64,000 nucleotides of DNA from Halisarca cf. caerulea (GCA_963170055.1 CAUJGJ010000444.1:2017001-2081000), one strand, 5' to 3'; positions 21,836 to 35,541 are shown, numbered from the stretch's first letter. The notes: generated by a model from the sequence alone, not told the origin. Numbers and translations: made by a program.

Positions 21836-22113
21836 TACCTTGAGCTAAGATGGGACTGTTTACTTGAAATGTCATTCATCCCAGATAAATCTGTGTGAAG
21901 ATGGCCACCAGAATCACAGAGAAATGAAGTATTATCAAAGTTTGCCTTATCCTGCATCAACTTTGGTAATGATGCATAGATCATTTCAGGAAAAGGAGCA
22001 TTTTGTGAGATAGCTGTTGTCTGGCAGGTGAGCTGCTTCAATTGATTCCAGGACTTCAAGTGAACAACAGAATTAGCACTCTCCCTGCTGTGATGGGAGT
22101 AGGCGGAGCCCAT
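21836..22113 (-). CDS. Possible isolated first coding exon
   Basis: An open frame of about 92 residues starting MGSAYSHHSRE, which fits the N-myristoylation pattern (Gly2, Ser6), and ending at a good donor, CTCAAG|GTAAAC. Composition is more balanced than the surrounding repeats. No homolog is recognised. Joining this donor to the acceptor-like site before the ankyrin frame at 19278 would break the reading frame, so it is not simply that gene's exon 1. It may be chance. Confidence 0.25.
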
Positions 22114-22716
22114 GCCTCCTTATTAGGAATTTGGGACTGTCCTGTCAGGTATAATGTTAAGATGGAACTGAGTTAATACTGTGACAATTGATACTTACAC
22201 AAACAGTAAGAAACTGTAGATACCACAACTGTGCAGATTCATGATTGAGGCATTGCATGATAAACAAGATTAAATGATATTCTTCAGCAGGTGTTTATAC
22301 AGCATCTGGAGGTAAAGGTTTGCATGAGCATTCACCATGCACCTGTAAGCCAAAGATTTCCCAGCCAATTAAATCACAAAATAAAGCTTTTTACTCTGAA
22401 TATATACATGTATTCAATGTTACATGTTTCACTCGATACTATCATGGATTAAGCACATCATGCTAAACTGGTTGATTACCACAATGTCATTGAAGTGTTC
22501 ATGTTCATACCATTGAAGTTAGCAATTGTGTGTGGGAGGATCATTGGAAAAGCACAGTAATGATGGATATATGGGAAACACAACTAACTGATACAATATC
22601 GTGCATTCATTTCTGTGAGTGTATGTGTAATATAACTGCATGTGCATGCATGTGTGAATGTAAGTGTGTTTTTGGTGTGTGTGCATGCTTGCATATAATG
22701 CAGCATCTGAATAATA

Positions 22717-22882
22717 CCGTAGAACCTGTCTACTTCGGTCACCATTTGGTCAAAATTTCTGCCTGTTTTTGACAGGTGTCTACTTTAATGAGATAGAATA
22801 CCATACATTACTACTGATTTGGACAGAATTTGTAGCTGGGTGGTTGCATTATGGCAGTGACCACTATAGACAGGTTCCGCTG
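22717..22882. mobile_element. Tigger/pogo-like MITE
   Basis: 166 bp, ends CCGTAGAACCTGTCTA and its imperfect complement TAGACAGGTTCCGCTG, TA on both sides. Confidence 0.75.
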
Positions 22883-23985
22883 TATTATATATGCAATGGA
22901 CTTGGCACTGATATTTATGACTCCTTTCTTTCAATTTTATAAGTGATTCTAACGATCTGATCGAAGTATATATCCGTATTGTTCAGTCTTTGCATGTAGT
23001 TGCCATATAATTTAAAATAACAATTGAGTCCTTATAGTCATTCTTGTTGCAGAGTTGTATGACATTGCATTAATTAATGCTATATACTCAACCATATTTT
23101 GCTAACCCCACATATTATGTATTAGTTACCATATGACACTTGGGAAATATCCTGTTTATGTACCTTTTATTATGAGGGCATGCATGTATATGGGTGAGAA
23201 TATTAACCCTTTGTGCAATAATTGACAACTTATAAGTCTGTCTAATTATTTGCAATTACAAGCTAAGTATTTATGTGATATTAGTCTAGTGAGCTAGTGG
23301 AAGGCTGTTCCAAGTTAACACAGAAAGTGTTTCATAGACCGTTTATATCTCACTATAAACTAATGTGACACTGCCCTGACCTCCGGGATGGTATATACGT
23401 ATAATATCTTGCATGTCTGTCACTTTGATGTGCCATATTCCTCCTAATTTTTCATCATTCTTATGTTTTTGTCCACTGCTTTTAAGTTAGGTCCACTGCT
23501 TTTATATCTCACCAAACTAATTTTGTGTTTCAGACAAAATAGGGCATGTTCTAATTAGCCATCAGTTGCTCAAATTATTCATGAGGTGGGTGTTTGTCTT
23601 CATCATTTGTCAGGTGGGTGTTTCTCCTATAGTCATTCATTAAATGAGTGCTTGCCAATTGTTTTATTGTTTTCGTCACAATGGCATGGAAGCACCTGTA
23701 CCTCATTCTCCGTGTTTACCCAATAGTCCTTTGATTTGAACTCCCGAAACCCCCACAGGTGAGTCTCTTTGTGACAAAGACGACATTGTTGGAAATTTCT
23801 GCAAAACAGACAACCTGATCAATCTTTCTGTTAAGAGCCTCTCTCTCAAAGAAGCTTACGTACAGATTACTTGAAGCCAGCCAGGACGCCAGATCCTGTG
23901 CAGTTGCCATACTTTTTACAGGCTCATCAGCCTACAACGAACCACCCTATACTATACTGAAAATGATTTGCCTGGTACCATACAA
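22883..23985. other. No gene seen
   Basis: AT-rich sequence. A 64-residue minus-strand frame at 23716-23910 has reasonable composition but no recognisable motif and no splice context that I can support. Confidence 0.4.
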
Positions 23986-23989
23986 AGCA

Positions 23990-25215
23990 GGCCGTGAACA
24001 AAAGAAAAAATGTAAGCACAGCGTTCTGTCAGCAAGACCTATTCTTATGCAAGAAAATTGGAAGTGGTGACAAATGCCAAGGGCCACTGTCAGGTATACT
24101 AGCTGCAAGGCATTTTGGAATACCCGACCCGAATCAACTGTGTGAGTGGATAATGGACCAGAGTCTAGTAAAGAGAACTTCTATTTCAACTAAGGGCAAA
24201 AATAAGTTGGGAGCTGGATGTGCTCTTTCCTACAACCAGATGGTGGACCAGCAGATCTGCCAATGGATGTGGAGACACTCGTTATCACTTCAACATCAGA
24301 CATCTATACAACAGAAGATCCCTGCTCAGTTGGAAACACAACTCACCAAATTTTTTGGGTGATATTAAGGCATAAGTTTCCATTGGACCGCATCATAAAC
24401 ATGGATGAAACCCCAGTGTTTTTTGATATGGCATCCAACACCACTATCCAGAAGTGAGGAACGAGGGAAGTGATTATACGAGGAATGGGAGCGCATAAAC
24501 ATGCACTGATTTACCCTCTGGTCTTATCTGGTAAGATGCTCAAGCCTTTTGTAGTTTGGCCAAAATACAAACCATCTAAAATATCCGTCAACCTGCATGA
24601 TGCCAGTCAGTACACAACCAAAGAGCTGGATGGAGGCATCTCCAATGATAAGATGGATCAAAAAGTACTTGTCCTGCATTAAAAAGATCACCACACCCTA
24701 CTTGTATTTGATGCTTTCACCTTAAGCCTGATGTGATCACAAAGCTCCATGGCCAGCAGCACAACATTTCACATGTAGTGATCCCAGGTGGTTGCACACG
24801 CAAGGTGCAACCTCTGGATGTCAGCTTGAATAAGCCATTAAAGGCTTACTTGAGAGGATCATGGGAGGAGTATCTCATTTCAGCAACACGTGCAAGATCT
24901 GGGAACATCCCAACAGCATGCAATGAGGAAATCCCGAGGTGGATAGCTGTGAATGAACGCCTATCATCTCAGACACAACTTATCAAGAAGTCATTTCTTG
25001 TTAAGTTGTAGTAAGTCTTTCAAAAGATTTGGATAGGAGTAAAAACCACCTGATTCACATACAAGATGAGCTGCCATCATTTGTCATATCATATATGGTA
25101 CTGATATAGATGAAGATCCATTAATTTGCTGATTCAAGTAGTGAAGACAAGGAAGATAGTGCATGAATCAGATGATGATGAATCAGATGATGATGAATCA
25201 GATGATGACGATATA
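23990..25215 (+). pseudogene. Broken Tigger/pogo transposase
   Basis: Plus-strand pieces in different frames follow the order of a pogo-type DDE transposase. A helix-turn-helix piece AARHFGIPDPNQLCEW lies near 24100-24160. The first catalytic aspartate is in NMDETPVFFDM near 24400. GAHKHALIYPLVLSGKMLKPFVVW follows near 24490-24560 (named here by its core, GKMLKPFVVW). The second aspartate is in LLVFDAFT near 24700-24720 and the third in KVQPLDVSLNKPLKAYL near 24810-24850. An acidic DDESDDDESDD stretch sits near 25165-25210. At least four frameshifts or stops separate the pieces, so it is dead. Terminal repeats were not found. Confidence 0.8.
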
Positions 25216-27479
25216 TACTGTAACTGTATGCAATTACTTAATGTGATGTTTTGTTAACATGAAGTCATACTTACATGTGTTGCTTCTAATTTACTAATGT
25301 TCTGAAATGTATATTACTGAGCTATTTAGGTTTTGTATAAGTCTCTTCAGCTTCGTTATACGGGAGCACTTTCCAGTGAAGGTTGGAAGTAAGATAAATA
25401 TACGGTATGCCATTCCATGATTTCTGTGGTCCACATATGTTGATAGATGTGGTATCCATGAATAGGTGTGATCATGTTTAAGCATAGACTCTTATACCAT
25501 GGTTTAAACTACTTCTTGCCATTTTTTCTTGTCTTAATTATTTGACTTCCACTCTAATTATTTGTCTGTTTGCTCTAATGTTTGTCAGCATTAACCACAG
25601 TTGCTAAACAGTTTCAAGTAACTGAATTTTTGCCAACTTTACTCTAATGGAAAATTAGGAGGAATACAGTATACATGTATAATATGGGGTCATCAGGAGA
25701 TATGTAATAGATTTCATACCATATAGGATTGTGGGTGTTTTGCTTTTACCGTGTCTATACTTTTACTGCCAAGATACACCCAAAAATTCTATTATGGTAA
25801 CTAGCTTATCACAAGTGTGGGATATTGAAAGCCCGTAGGGTTGCCAGGTTTGTACATAATGCCATATAATTGTACACAATGTCACATTAGGATTGTGACA
25901 ATATTCACGGGAATGGGCATGATCATATTCACAAGTGTTGGGAGACTTTATGTCTGCAACATTCTTCATAAAGGCAAGTGCTATATATCCCCATTAGGTG
26001 ACACTCCCCAATTTTTTGGGGGTAGTATTGCCATACTACCCAGGCGACTTCTTTGATGTATAATGTAGTCAGGGGATAAAATAGCAATACAACCAAACAT
26101 CTGCAGTGGTTTTCCTAGGAAGTAATCATATTCATGATTGTTTTTTGGAACTAAGAGTCATAATTGGGTATGCAAGCATTTATAACCCCATGAATTAGAT
26201 TAAAACAATGAGGATCTGTTAGATCATCAGATGAAGCAAGCTACATAATAATATTATTATTTGTCACAAAGACCAGATCCTTAGCAGATTAGACCACCTG
26301 TACAGTAGACCCATGTCATTAAGTCGTAACTTAGGGATCTGTCTTGAATGAGGCTGTTCAAGTAATAATATTATTGTCTGACTTCATGAAGCTACTTGTG
26401 TAATGCTACATATGTAAACCTTCTACTGCAAGTTCTTGCTATAAGGACAGTGGTTGAGAAAGAAGTTAATGTTGCTATGTACATAGGCAGATTATCCTCA
26501 CGCATACTATGTATCTTTCACCAGTGCATGGGCTACATATAAGGCATTGTCGGGGAATACCACCCTCATCAGTATATAGCACTGGATGACATCCTCTGAC
26601 TGCCAGGACCTGACTGAGTATAGCTGAAGATTGACTGTACTGAGGACCAATGAAGATCACTTTTTTGATCTGCCAAAACTAGCTAGCTACAGAGATGTTG
26701 TATGTCAAGAAGACACAATTTGTATTATATTTTTTAGGCTGTAATGGCGCAGGCACTAGAATTATAAATTTTACTATGTTGTGTATTGTCAATATATAGG
26801 CAATGTATCTATTTATTAAGGAAAGTGATGACCACATGCAATACTGAACCATTGCAGCTGTAGTAGCCACAATTAAGTAACTATATCATACGTAGTATGA
26901 CCACATCATGTTAAAAATAATATTCAAGTTTTAAAATAAAGACTAACACCATTAAGTCAACTGAAGGTTTAAAGTACAACTATATATAACTGTTTCAATA
27001 ATATTAATGAAAAGCTCAGATCAACTTACTGTGAGTCTGGGGTTGTTGTGTTATAACCTAACAGGACTTCATGAACTGAAGAAGCCCGGAAAACTACTTC
27101 ATCAGACACACTTCACAAGATATCTGGAGTAAGTGCACTTTTATCCGCCCAAATTCCTGATAAAATGTACAGGAACACTATTATATGTAATACTATTACT
27201 ATAATATAATTTAGTATGGTTCCAGTTATGCCTATATATGGTAGGGGGAAGCTAGCACTTGATACATAATTCTATTAGTTGTACGCAAAAGGGGCATATG
27301 ACTTTACTTTGAAGTGGAGCTAGGGGCTGCCTCCAGTCAAGAATGCCCCCCCTCACATATATAGTGCAAGGTTGTATCTGGACCACATTACTTCTTCTTG
27401 GGGGGGGGGGGGGGAGGAGGTGGAGGTTCAGTGTATGCCAGACATTATTGTAGTTTAATGTATATCTATATATCTATAT
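25216..27479. other. No gene seen
   Basis: AT-rich. Includes a single MITE-like end near 26303 (CAGTAGACCC) and a 14-base G run with G-rich flank at 27400-27425. No coding frame is supported. Confidence 0.5.
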
Positions 27480-29262
27480 ATTCCTTCTTCTGCTCTTATT
27501 GATGCTCGCTCTGTCATCTGTGATCCTCTTTGCTCGATTATAAATTCTTCCATTACTTCTTCAACCTTCCCAACAGCTTGGAAATGTGCTTCTGTCTTTC
27601 CTTTACATAAATCTGGTGTTCGAACCACTCCTTCAAACTATCGTCCTATCTCTCTTCTCCCTGTCGCCAGTAAAATTCTCGAAAGACATGTCCAGCAACA
27701 ACTTTCTTCGCATTTAAACCAAAACGATCTTTTGTTCCCATTTCAATCTGGCTTTCGTCAAAACCACTCTACGCAATCACTCCTTCTTTATTGCCTTGAC
27801 CAATGGTATAAAGCACTTGATGACAAGAAATATGTAGGAGTAGTGTTTTTAGATATTTCCAAGGCTTTTGACACTGTTAATCATAACCTGCTTCTCTTGA
27901 AGCTTTCTCACCTAGGTCTGTCTCCTTCCACAATTGCCTGGTTTAAGTCTTATCTCTCTAACCGTTGTCATCAAACGCGCATTGAAAATACGTATTCCTC
28001 TCTTTGTTTTCCTACTAATGGGGTTCCACAAGGCTCCACTCTAGGCCCAACCCTTTTTTCTGCTTTTATAAATGACCTACCCTCTGTCCTCCCTTCTAAC
28101 TCCACAGTACTTTTTGCTGATGACACAACCATTTTCCTAATTAGCAATGATATTCAGGAACTAAACTCATCCCTCCAACTCACTCTTAATCTAGCAAATG
28201 TATGGTTACAAAAAAATGGCCTTAAACTAAACATCTCTAAGACCAAGACCATGCTGATCCACTCCGCTAGAAAAAAAGTTAGTGACAGATTAGCCCTCAG
28301 TGTAGAAAATGTTGACATAGAACAGGTTCAAAAGTTCAAATTTCTAGGAGTAATAGTTGATGACACATTATCTTGGGGTGATCACATAGATTTTGTTTGT
28401 AACAAGGTCACTCGTAGTCTTAGCCTTCTACGTCGCCTCTCTTGGTTTCTCCCCCGACCTCTTCTTCTTCTCTATCTCAAATCGTACATTCTTCCTCTGT
28501 TTGACTACTGTGATAGTGTGTGGTCTGTTTGCACCAAACAGGATAGTCATCGGTTAGAAACGCTTTTAAGCTTCGCTTGTAGAACCGTCCTTCGCAAACG
28601 TAGAGATTATTCTGCCTCTTCTGCTCGTAAAGAATTAGGTGTTTCAACTCTTAGTGCTAGACAAAAAGTACATTTGGCCCAAACTGTTTATAAGTGCTTA
28701 TCTCTACAATCACCTACTTATCTCAACAACCTTTTTTCCACACCAGCCTCTCATTATAATACTCGAGCATCTTCTACTGCAATTAAACCTTCCACGTTTT
28801 CGTACTTCCATTGGCCAGAAGGCATTTAGTTTTGTTGGCGCATCATTATGGCGATCACTACCAAATAACATCCGATGCTGTGCGGACTTTCGGGTGTTCA
28901 CTAAACTATGTGAAAATCACTTTTTAAATGAATAACTCATTGACAATATGATTTTGTACATATCATCAATCAGACTCTATTTTCATACTCATGCACCAAC
29001 AATCTTATCTCGTTACAGATTGAATTTATTCCATTCACTAATGACTAAACTTATAATTTTTGCTCATCTATTCATTCTATTATCATTTCATCATAATGCA
29101 AACCTCGAACTCTTTTGTTGAATCTTTGTACAGTCACCCCCTTTGTTGTTTTTGTTTTTGCCTTTTGTCCCTTTTCTTTTCTGGGTGCCACTTACAGTAG
29201 CCTCTGGCTAAAGGTTCCCCAGGTTAAATAAGAATACCCTATACCCTATACCCTATATATGC
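27480..29262 (+). mobile_element. 5'-truncated CR1-like LINE
   Basis: The open frame starts abruptly inside the RT region at 27480 and runs to 28829 with RT motifs NYRPISLLP, FPFQSGFR, VVFLDISKAFDTV (motif A), GVPQGSTLGP (B) and LFADDT (C). It is closely related to the intact element at 46865-50106. A one-base frameshift near 28790 moves the C-terminal TGQKAF/ASLWRSLP region to another frame (to 28935). The 3' UTR ends in GGTTAAATAAGA followed by three ATACCCT units, the 3' microsatellite typical of this family. No 5' end or endonuclease is present, as expected from incomplete reverse transcription. Confidence 0.85.
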
Positions 29263-29735
29263 ATGTAGCAGGCTTTTTCAGGATAATCACGGGTCCAGCG
29301 CCAATAGCAAACAGACGGGGATTGGTGTGGGGGGAGGGGGGGGCAGATATGTAGGGATGTGGTACCCTAGATACGTATCTACTGATTAATCACAATCATG
29401 GCTTATAGGCTAGGGGGTCTGGGGGGGGGGGGGGTGTCCCCCAGGGAAAAAAAATGCATCTCAGGTTACATAAGGTGGTATTTCGGACAATTTTAGACCA
29501 TTGAAGGTTGATTTTGACACCCAAGTAGGACCTTCTCTTTATTAAATAATTTATACTAAACACAGCTAAAATTTTCTTGGGGTGTAAGCCCCCCACTGTA
29601 TATAACCCTGTAGCCTGCACCTATAACAAAGCTGAAGAGACTTATAAAGAACCTAAATAGCTCAGTAATACACGTTTCCGAACATTAGTATGACTTCATG
29701 TTGACAAAACATCACTTGCACAGTTATATACTGTA
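29263..29735. other. G-rich, no gene seen
   Basis: Two long G runs (29327-29343 and 29415-29436). The stretch has the look of a decayed repeat; no coding frame is supported. It directly abuts the truncated end of copy C. Confidence 0.4.
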
Positions 29736-29738
29736 CTG

Positions 29739-31245
29739 AAAATGGCATACATCCCACAAGACTTGCAAAACTAACATGGATTACCCAAATAGAAATAGCT
29801 CTTAGAATTCTTCACTCTCTTCCTTGGCACTTCATTAGAAGACTCCATGTTCTTGGAATTGGCAAAGTTAGATATCGACCATGATTATAGGCTACAATAC
29901 ACGTTGTGAATATCAAATAAGGTAAAAGTATGCAAATTGCCTGTATATATACATTTTCTACTGTGGCACTTTTTGTTTTACCTGGATTGCATGTAAACAG
30001 CAGTATATTAGTTTTTGTCATGTACAAAATTTATAAAGATGGGTGCCATGCAAGCTAATGACACTCCAGAAGAATGGCACTTTAACTTTGCTCTTGCTAT
30101 GTTCAATGAGCTTCAACACATGTTCTCCTATATATAGTACAGTGCGAAAGGATATAAGAATCCTATGATGCCCAAAATGTTTGTGAAGCCAACTTCATGG
30201 TGTTGCCAGAGAGGAGAGGTTACAAGTTAGCTTGATAATCAATTATCTTGGAATACCCATTGCCAGGGGCAAAGCAAATATCAATTAATGATTCCTGTTT
30301 TGCATTGTGGAAAATGGATGCATATGGATAATCAACTGGGAACATAATATTATCACGTTGTATACAATAGAGTGCATCATTGGCGATTTGATAATATGAA
30401 TACGTGTATAATCATTACCTGAATTGTGATATCATTTACTGTCCCCCTTGAGATGCCTGTCTTGACATTTCCCAAGTCAAAAGGTGTCATATATTGCAAG
30501 CAAGCTAGCTGTGTCGGCAAGTAGAAGGGAGACGTTACATTGAATGCCAGGTAGTAACTTTCGATGGGTAAGTATTCTCCAAATTCAATCAGGCACATTT
30601 CCATTCCATAAAGTAAACAGGTGTTGTTGTCCAATAGCATCAAGCTATACCACAATTAGAGCTGACCATTGGATAATTTTACGTCTTCCACGGATATGTC
30701 CCTTGTGAATACTCCTGAAGAAACATATGTCAGTGAACTTTGTGAAATATACATATAGAGAATGATGACACTAGATGGCTCAGCTTGATGGAGTAAAAGG
30801 CTTTAATAAGTTGTTCAAAATTGTCAGGATAACCTAAGATGCATGGACTTTGAGATTTCAAAAGCATGGTGACCACACCCTCCCAGGGTGATGTTGATCA
30901 TAGCTTATATTAGCACTAACACAGTAAATTTAATGTCATATAGAGGCTCATTGCTACTTTTAACTTTATCAAATAGATTATTTGATTGAGCAATCACGTA
31001 ACATAGATGAATCTTCAGAAAACATCAGTCAATAGGATGTTTCAGCCGCGTAGACCTTCATCAGCTAATTGATCATATTTGTATGTTAGCTGATGAAGGT
31101 CTACATGGCCAAAATGTAAACCCTCATCTACGTTATAAGATTGATGATTTTTGAAGATTTGTCTATGCTACGGGATTGCTCAATTGAATAATCTACTTGA
31201 TACAGTAAATTTGTACACCAAAAGCATCATCACTAGCTGTTCTTG
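29739..31245 (-). pseudogene. Copy C: type 2 membrane-family gene, heavily broken
   Basis: Exon 2 survives only from about 30330 to 29739: it begins near the acceptor and stops at the segment matching GCMPF in copy G, so the last three or four membrane segments are missing. Exon 1 (about 31245-30418) keeps the donor ATTCAG|GTAATG and recognisable pieces such as FGEYLPIESYYLAFNVTS, but has frameshifts (extra bases at CLQYMTPF and near YPWK) and is interrupted by a 270-bp foldback at 30932-31201. No product can be made. Confidence 0.8.
30932..31201. mobile_element. Foldback element inserted in exon 1 of copy C
   Basis: 270 bp flanked by the direct repeat ACAGTAAATTT (30921-30931 and 31202-31212), an 11-bp target-site duplication. 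The ends pair (GATTGAGCAATC near 30983 with GATTGCTCAATTG near 31174) and an inner palindrome uses GTAGACCTTCATCAGCTAA and its complement. Removing it restores alignment with exon 1 of copy G. Confidence 0.8.
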
Positions 31246-31643
31246 CTTAAATCCTATCTTTGCTCAACCAAATTCAAATTTCTTAACTATATGCTGTGGC
31301 TTTTCTAAAAGTACAATGAACTATGCTTTCAGTTTCGAATATTATGAAAGTGCATGTAATTAAATACTGAATTACTTCAGAAAATTGATCCATACAATAC
31401 ATACCCATTTCAATCCTCCCATGCATGCTGTATGCTATACACAAAGCAATTTTCATGTGTGCATGATCAGTGCTGTTTTATTTGTCCATAATAATAATAT
31501 TATTATGGTATACATATAATATCCAAAGGTAAAGTGCACGTTTCAGCTACTGTATATATCACGATCATATAGTCAAATTAAAATAAACACACTATGGATC
31601 TCACATGTACACACGTGAATAAGAGTTTGAATTTTCTTGCTTG

Positions 31644-31930
<287 letters not shown>

Positions 31931-31959
31931 AAGATGAGTAGTGATTGGCATTACCCCCC

Positions 31960-32800
31960 CCTCTTATATTTTCTTTTTCCTTCCGTTCTCTCTAACCGTC
32001 TATCCCTGTGCACCCTAGCTACCTGGCTGGTCTGTCTTGAGCAAGCTCATGCATGTCAGCCCCACTATAGTCTAATGCCGCACCTCTTCAGATCTGTTGA
32101 ACCAAATCATTCCTATATGAATTAATTATAAGGCTCTGGTCATCCACTGCATGATCATGTACTCCACCAACAGGACTGCAAACCAACAGTTGTCTGCATG
32201 AGTATCCTTGGGTCAGTTATCCAGAATAATGAAGGAAGCAGAGAAGACAGGAAAAAAGGAGAGGAAAATGAAGTAGATATACCAGGGACATCACTTTCAT
32301 GGAGATTTAGAGAGACAGTTCTATTGTTCCTGTTCAGACTTACTTCAGCTCCTGTTGGTTGTTGTGAAGTGATGGACACGTCGTACATTGTTCGTAAACT
32401 CTCACTGTGTGAGTCTGTTAATACCTTAAAATGGGGCTTCATGTCCACCACTGGCAACCATGTGTTGTCCATTTCTAGGGAAAGTTTAAAAATCAAATTC
32501 ATTTTGTACATTGGGGTGATGCATGGTGTCAGATTTCCCGTCTAGATTGGGGGAATATATAACTCCAAGAATCTCCAATTGATGTACTTCTGTCAAAGCT
32601 GAGTCTTCACAAGTACAGTATGTTCTCTGTAGGAAAAGTTCAAAATGGCTTGCATGATGTTTGGGCTTATAAGTTCATGCCATGGTGATGGTCACCATGC
32701 AGAAGAGACTCCTCTTAATTCTATAATGCTATCCATATTATGATAATGTACAGAAACTGGTAGGAAAACTTGTGCAATTTACCGCACAATTTTTTATTGT
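31960..32800. repeat. Diverged duplicate of 38400-39070
   Basis: Shared blocks in the same order include AAGCAAGCTCATGCATGTCA, GACTGCAAACCAACAG, GTCAGTTATCCAGAAT-like and AGAAGAGACTCCT. Each copy lies about 0.7 kb beyond the 5' end of a membrane-family gene (C and E), so it is an extended upstream region of the family. No gene is supported in either copy. Confidence 0.65.
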
Positions 32801-33039
32801 AGTATTACTCCCTTCAAAACTGGATGTATACATATAGTGAATACTGACTATTGAGCACTTGTTAGTATTACTATATAGAACATGAAAATGTTACATAAAT
32901 GTATCCAAAAATACAAAACAGTTGCAAAACAATTACATACAAACACACACACATACACACACACGTGTACACACAAATGAACACATACATGCACTGTATG
33001 TACACATACCCACAGGGTGTTTATAAGATATAACACCCT

Positions 33040-33640
33040 GTGTTATTCGAGATGTGCTCTCTGCAGTCACCACCTCCCCACCACTCACCACATCCTGTCG
33101 GCCTGTCCAATCGCATTGGAACAGGGCAGGTACACCTGGAGGCACGACAGCACTTTAAATGTCCTAGTGAAAGGCCTCAGAACAGCACTGCCCAAAGCTC
33201 GAATCCTTGCTGACCTCCCTGGACTCAGGGTGGAGAAAACCATCCCTCCACCATTCCAAGTGAGTTGCTTGTTACCACCACCTGCCTGGACATAGTCGTA
33301 ATCACTAACCAGGAAGTTGCCCTAGTTGAACTCACCATTCCATTCAACTCACCAGAAAGCCTCATCAATGCCAAACAACGTAAGGAAGACAACTAGCCTT
33401 GAGTGATCTGGATTCTCAGGGATTCAGATCAAGTCTGATCACTATTGAAATAGGATCCCTAGGTCACTGGCTACCTGGAACTAGGACATCCTTACGGCTG
33501 CTCCTACGTGACATGTCTAAGTCAGCCGTGACATGTCTCCTAGATCAGGCGGCAAAGGCAGCCATAGCTGGGTCCCAAGTCATCTTCAACGCCAGACTGT
33601 TTGAAACCTGCAATGCATCTCGGCCACTACTTTAGTAACT
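33040..33640 (+). pseudogene. LINE reverse transcriptase C-terminal remnant
   Basis: Frames give CALCSHHLPTTHHILSACP with EQGRYTWRHDS, then ILADLPGLRVE, and in the last part IEIGSLGHWLPGT and ITGSQVIF-like AAIAGSQVIFNARLF. This is the conserved C-terminal zinc-knuckle and tail of a LINE polyprotein. Frame changes near 33300 and 33400 break it. Confidence 0.65.
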
Positions 33641-34515
33641 CAACACATATAGTCTTGTATGTTTGGCTTTATACATCAACACTTATAGTTCAGTCTACTT
33701 GCCTTAGTTCATTATCATGCACGTAACACATATACTTCAGCCCTTGCCAGGCCCAGCCTCTACACAGCTCTTTTGTTTGTTCTGGAACCATGTGTCTAGG
33801 GTCCATAGTGTAAACATGTAACTTTAGTTATACTTTCAAATCTCTTGACTTGTACAACTTCAATCAATAATGATTTGGTTTTTCCTCTTTATTCAAAGCA
33901 GTAGTATAATTTCCAATGGACTTTACACATGCAATATAATAGCACAAAGGAATTAAAGTGCATGTGCAAATAACATGCAATAAAAATTCCCTGTGAGCTC
34001 GATCCTCCTAACTAGGCAGATGTGAGTTTCCCCCAACGAAAGGATCTAATTCTGAAAGCTTATTCTTTTTAGAGAATGAAAATGAAATAAACATTGTTTT
34101 CATTTGGACTTCTTGGTAGTATACAGTGAAACCTCCATTGAAGGACACCTCAAAAATGCAGCCACCAAGCTCCTTTATCAGGACACCACTGCTCTTCCCC
34201 ATTTGACAACACTTGCATTGACATGTGTACATATATGTAGTACATATAAGACACCAAAATAAGGACATCTTCATAAATTATAAATCAGAGAATATTTACA
34301 TTTTTCATATATGATATATTTAATTATACAATTTGAATGTAAACAATATAATTTTGTCTCCAAAAAAATTAAACATATTTTTATAAGAGGTGGTGGTGTA
34401 TGGATAGGTATTGCAATACAATGTATTAGATTACAGCACAATTATTATGCAGTGCCATAAAATACCAACTTTCTGTGACATTGTATAACAATATCTGCAT
34501 GCTAACAACTGTTCT
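33641..34515. other. No gene seen
   Basis: AT-rich flank of copy D, with one isolated MITE-like end CAGTGAAACCTCC near 34124. Confidence 0.5.
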
Positions 34516-34519
34516 CATT

Positions 34520-35517
34520 GTTGTGTTCATGAATCAGTTTATATCCAACACTTGATCACTTCTTGCCTTCAGATTTTTCACAATTACTTTTAGAATCCAC
34601 ACTCCTACTGGCATGAATACATGCTGCAATATGAATCTTACAAATGTGGACACACTTTGAGTCTTCTCTCCATATTTACTCAAATGAAGTATTAGGGCAA
34701 TGCTTAACGCCTGTGATCCAAGTCCCAAGGTAAGAAATACCATAAGCAATAATACCACAGACTGCCTGAATGCTTGTTTTGGTGTGATTTTGTATTCCTT
34801 GTCTGCAATGAAGACTTGATCTATTGTAATCCAAGCATTGCGCACCATACTGTGATGGTGGTGAATCCATAGAAATGAGGATTAACACTCACTATCACCA
34901 ACTGAAATGGCATACATCCCATAAAGCCTGCCACACTAACATAGATTACCCAAAGAGAAATTGCTTTTAGTATTCTTTTCTCTCTTCCTTGGCACTTCAT
35001 GAGAAGACTCCATGTTCTTGGAATTGGCAAAGACAAATATTGACTATGACTATAGGGTAGAACACTCATTGTGGATAGCAAATAAAATAATATATAGAAT
35101 AAAGCAAATTGCCAATACATTTACCACACTACTTTTTATTCTACGTGGATGGCATGCAACCAACAGTAGTTTAATTGTCATATACACAATGAAGGTGGGT
35201 GCCAAGCTAACTGCACTCCAGAAGAATGGCACTTTCACTTTGCTTTTGCTGCGTTGCATGAGCTTCAACACATGTTCTCCTACATAGTGCAGTGCCAAAG
35301 GATATAAAACTCCTAAAATGCCCAAAAAGTTTGTGAAGGCATTTTCAGGATGTTGCCAGAGAGGAAGGGCAAAGTTATCACTATTATTGATGCCCTTTAA
35401 TAGCATTTTTTTTCCCCATTCTGATGTCATATCTTGGAATACCCATTTCAAGTGGCGAAGCAAACATTGAGGATTCTTGTTTTGCACTGTGGAATACGGA
35501 TGCTATCTACATTTTCA
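34520..35517 (-). pseudogene. Copy D: type 2 membrane-family exon 2 only, broken
   Basis: The whole of exon 2 can be followed against copy G from the acceptor side (35517) to the end (34520), but with small deletions. One near 34830 removes the segment around GCIVVVAIPF, another near 35060-35130 breaks VNVLAICF from the next helix, and there are frame changes near 34880. No exon 1 is found: the intron holds a 100-bp (TA)n and after about 35755 the similarity ends. Confidence 0.8.
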
Positions 35518-35541
35518 AAAGCAATAGGAAGCAATTGCAAA

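Noticed and set aside
21836..22113. Candidate exon as exon 1 of the ankyrin gene
   Set aside because: Joining its donor to the acceptor-like site at 19278 leaves the frame out of phase.
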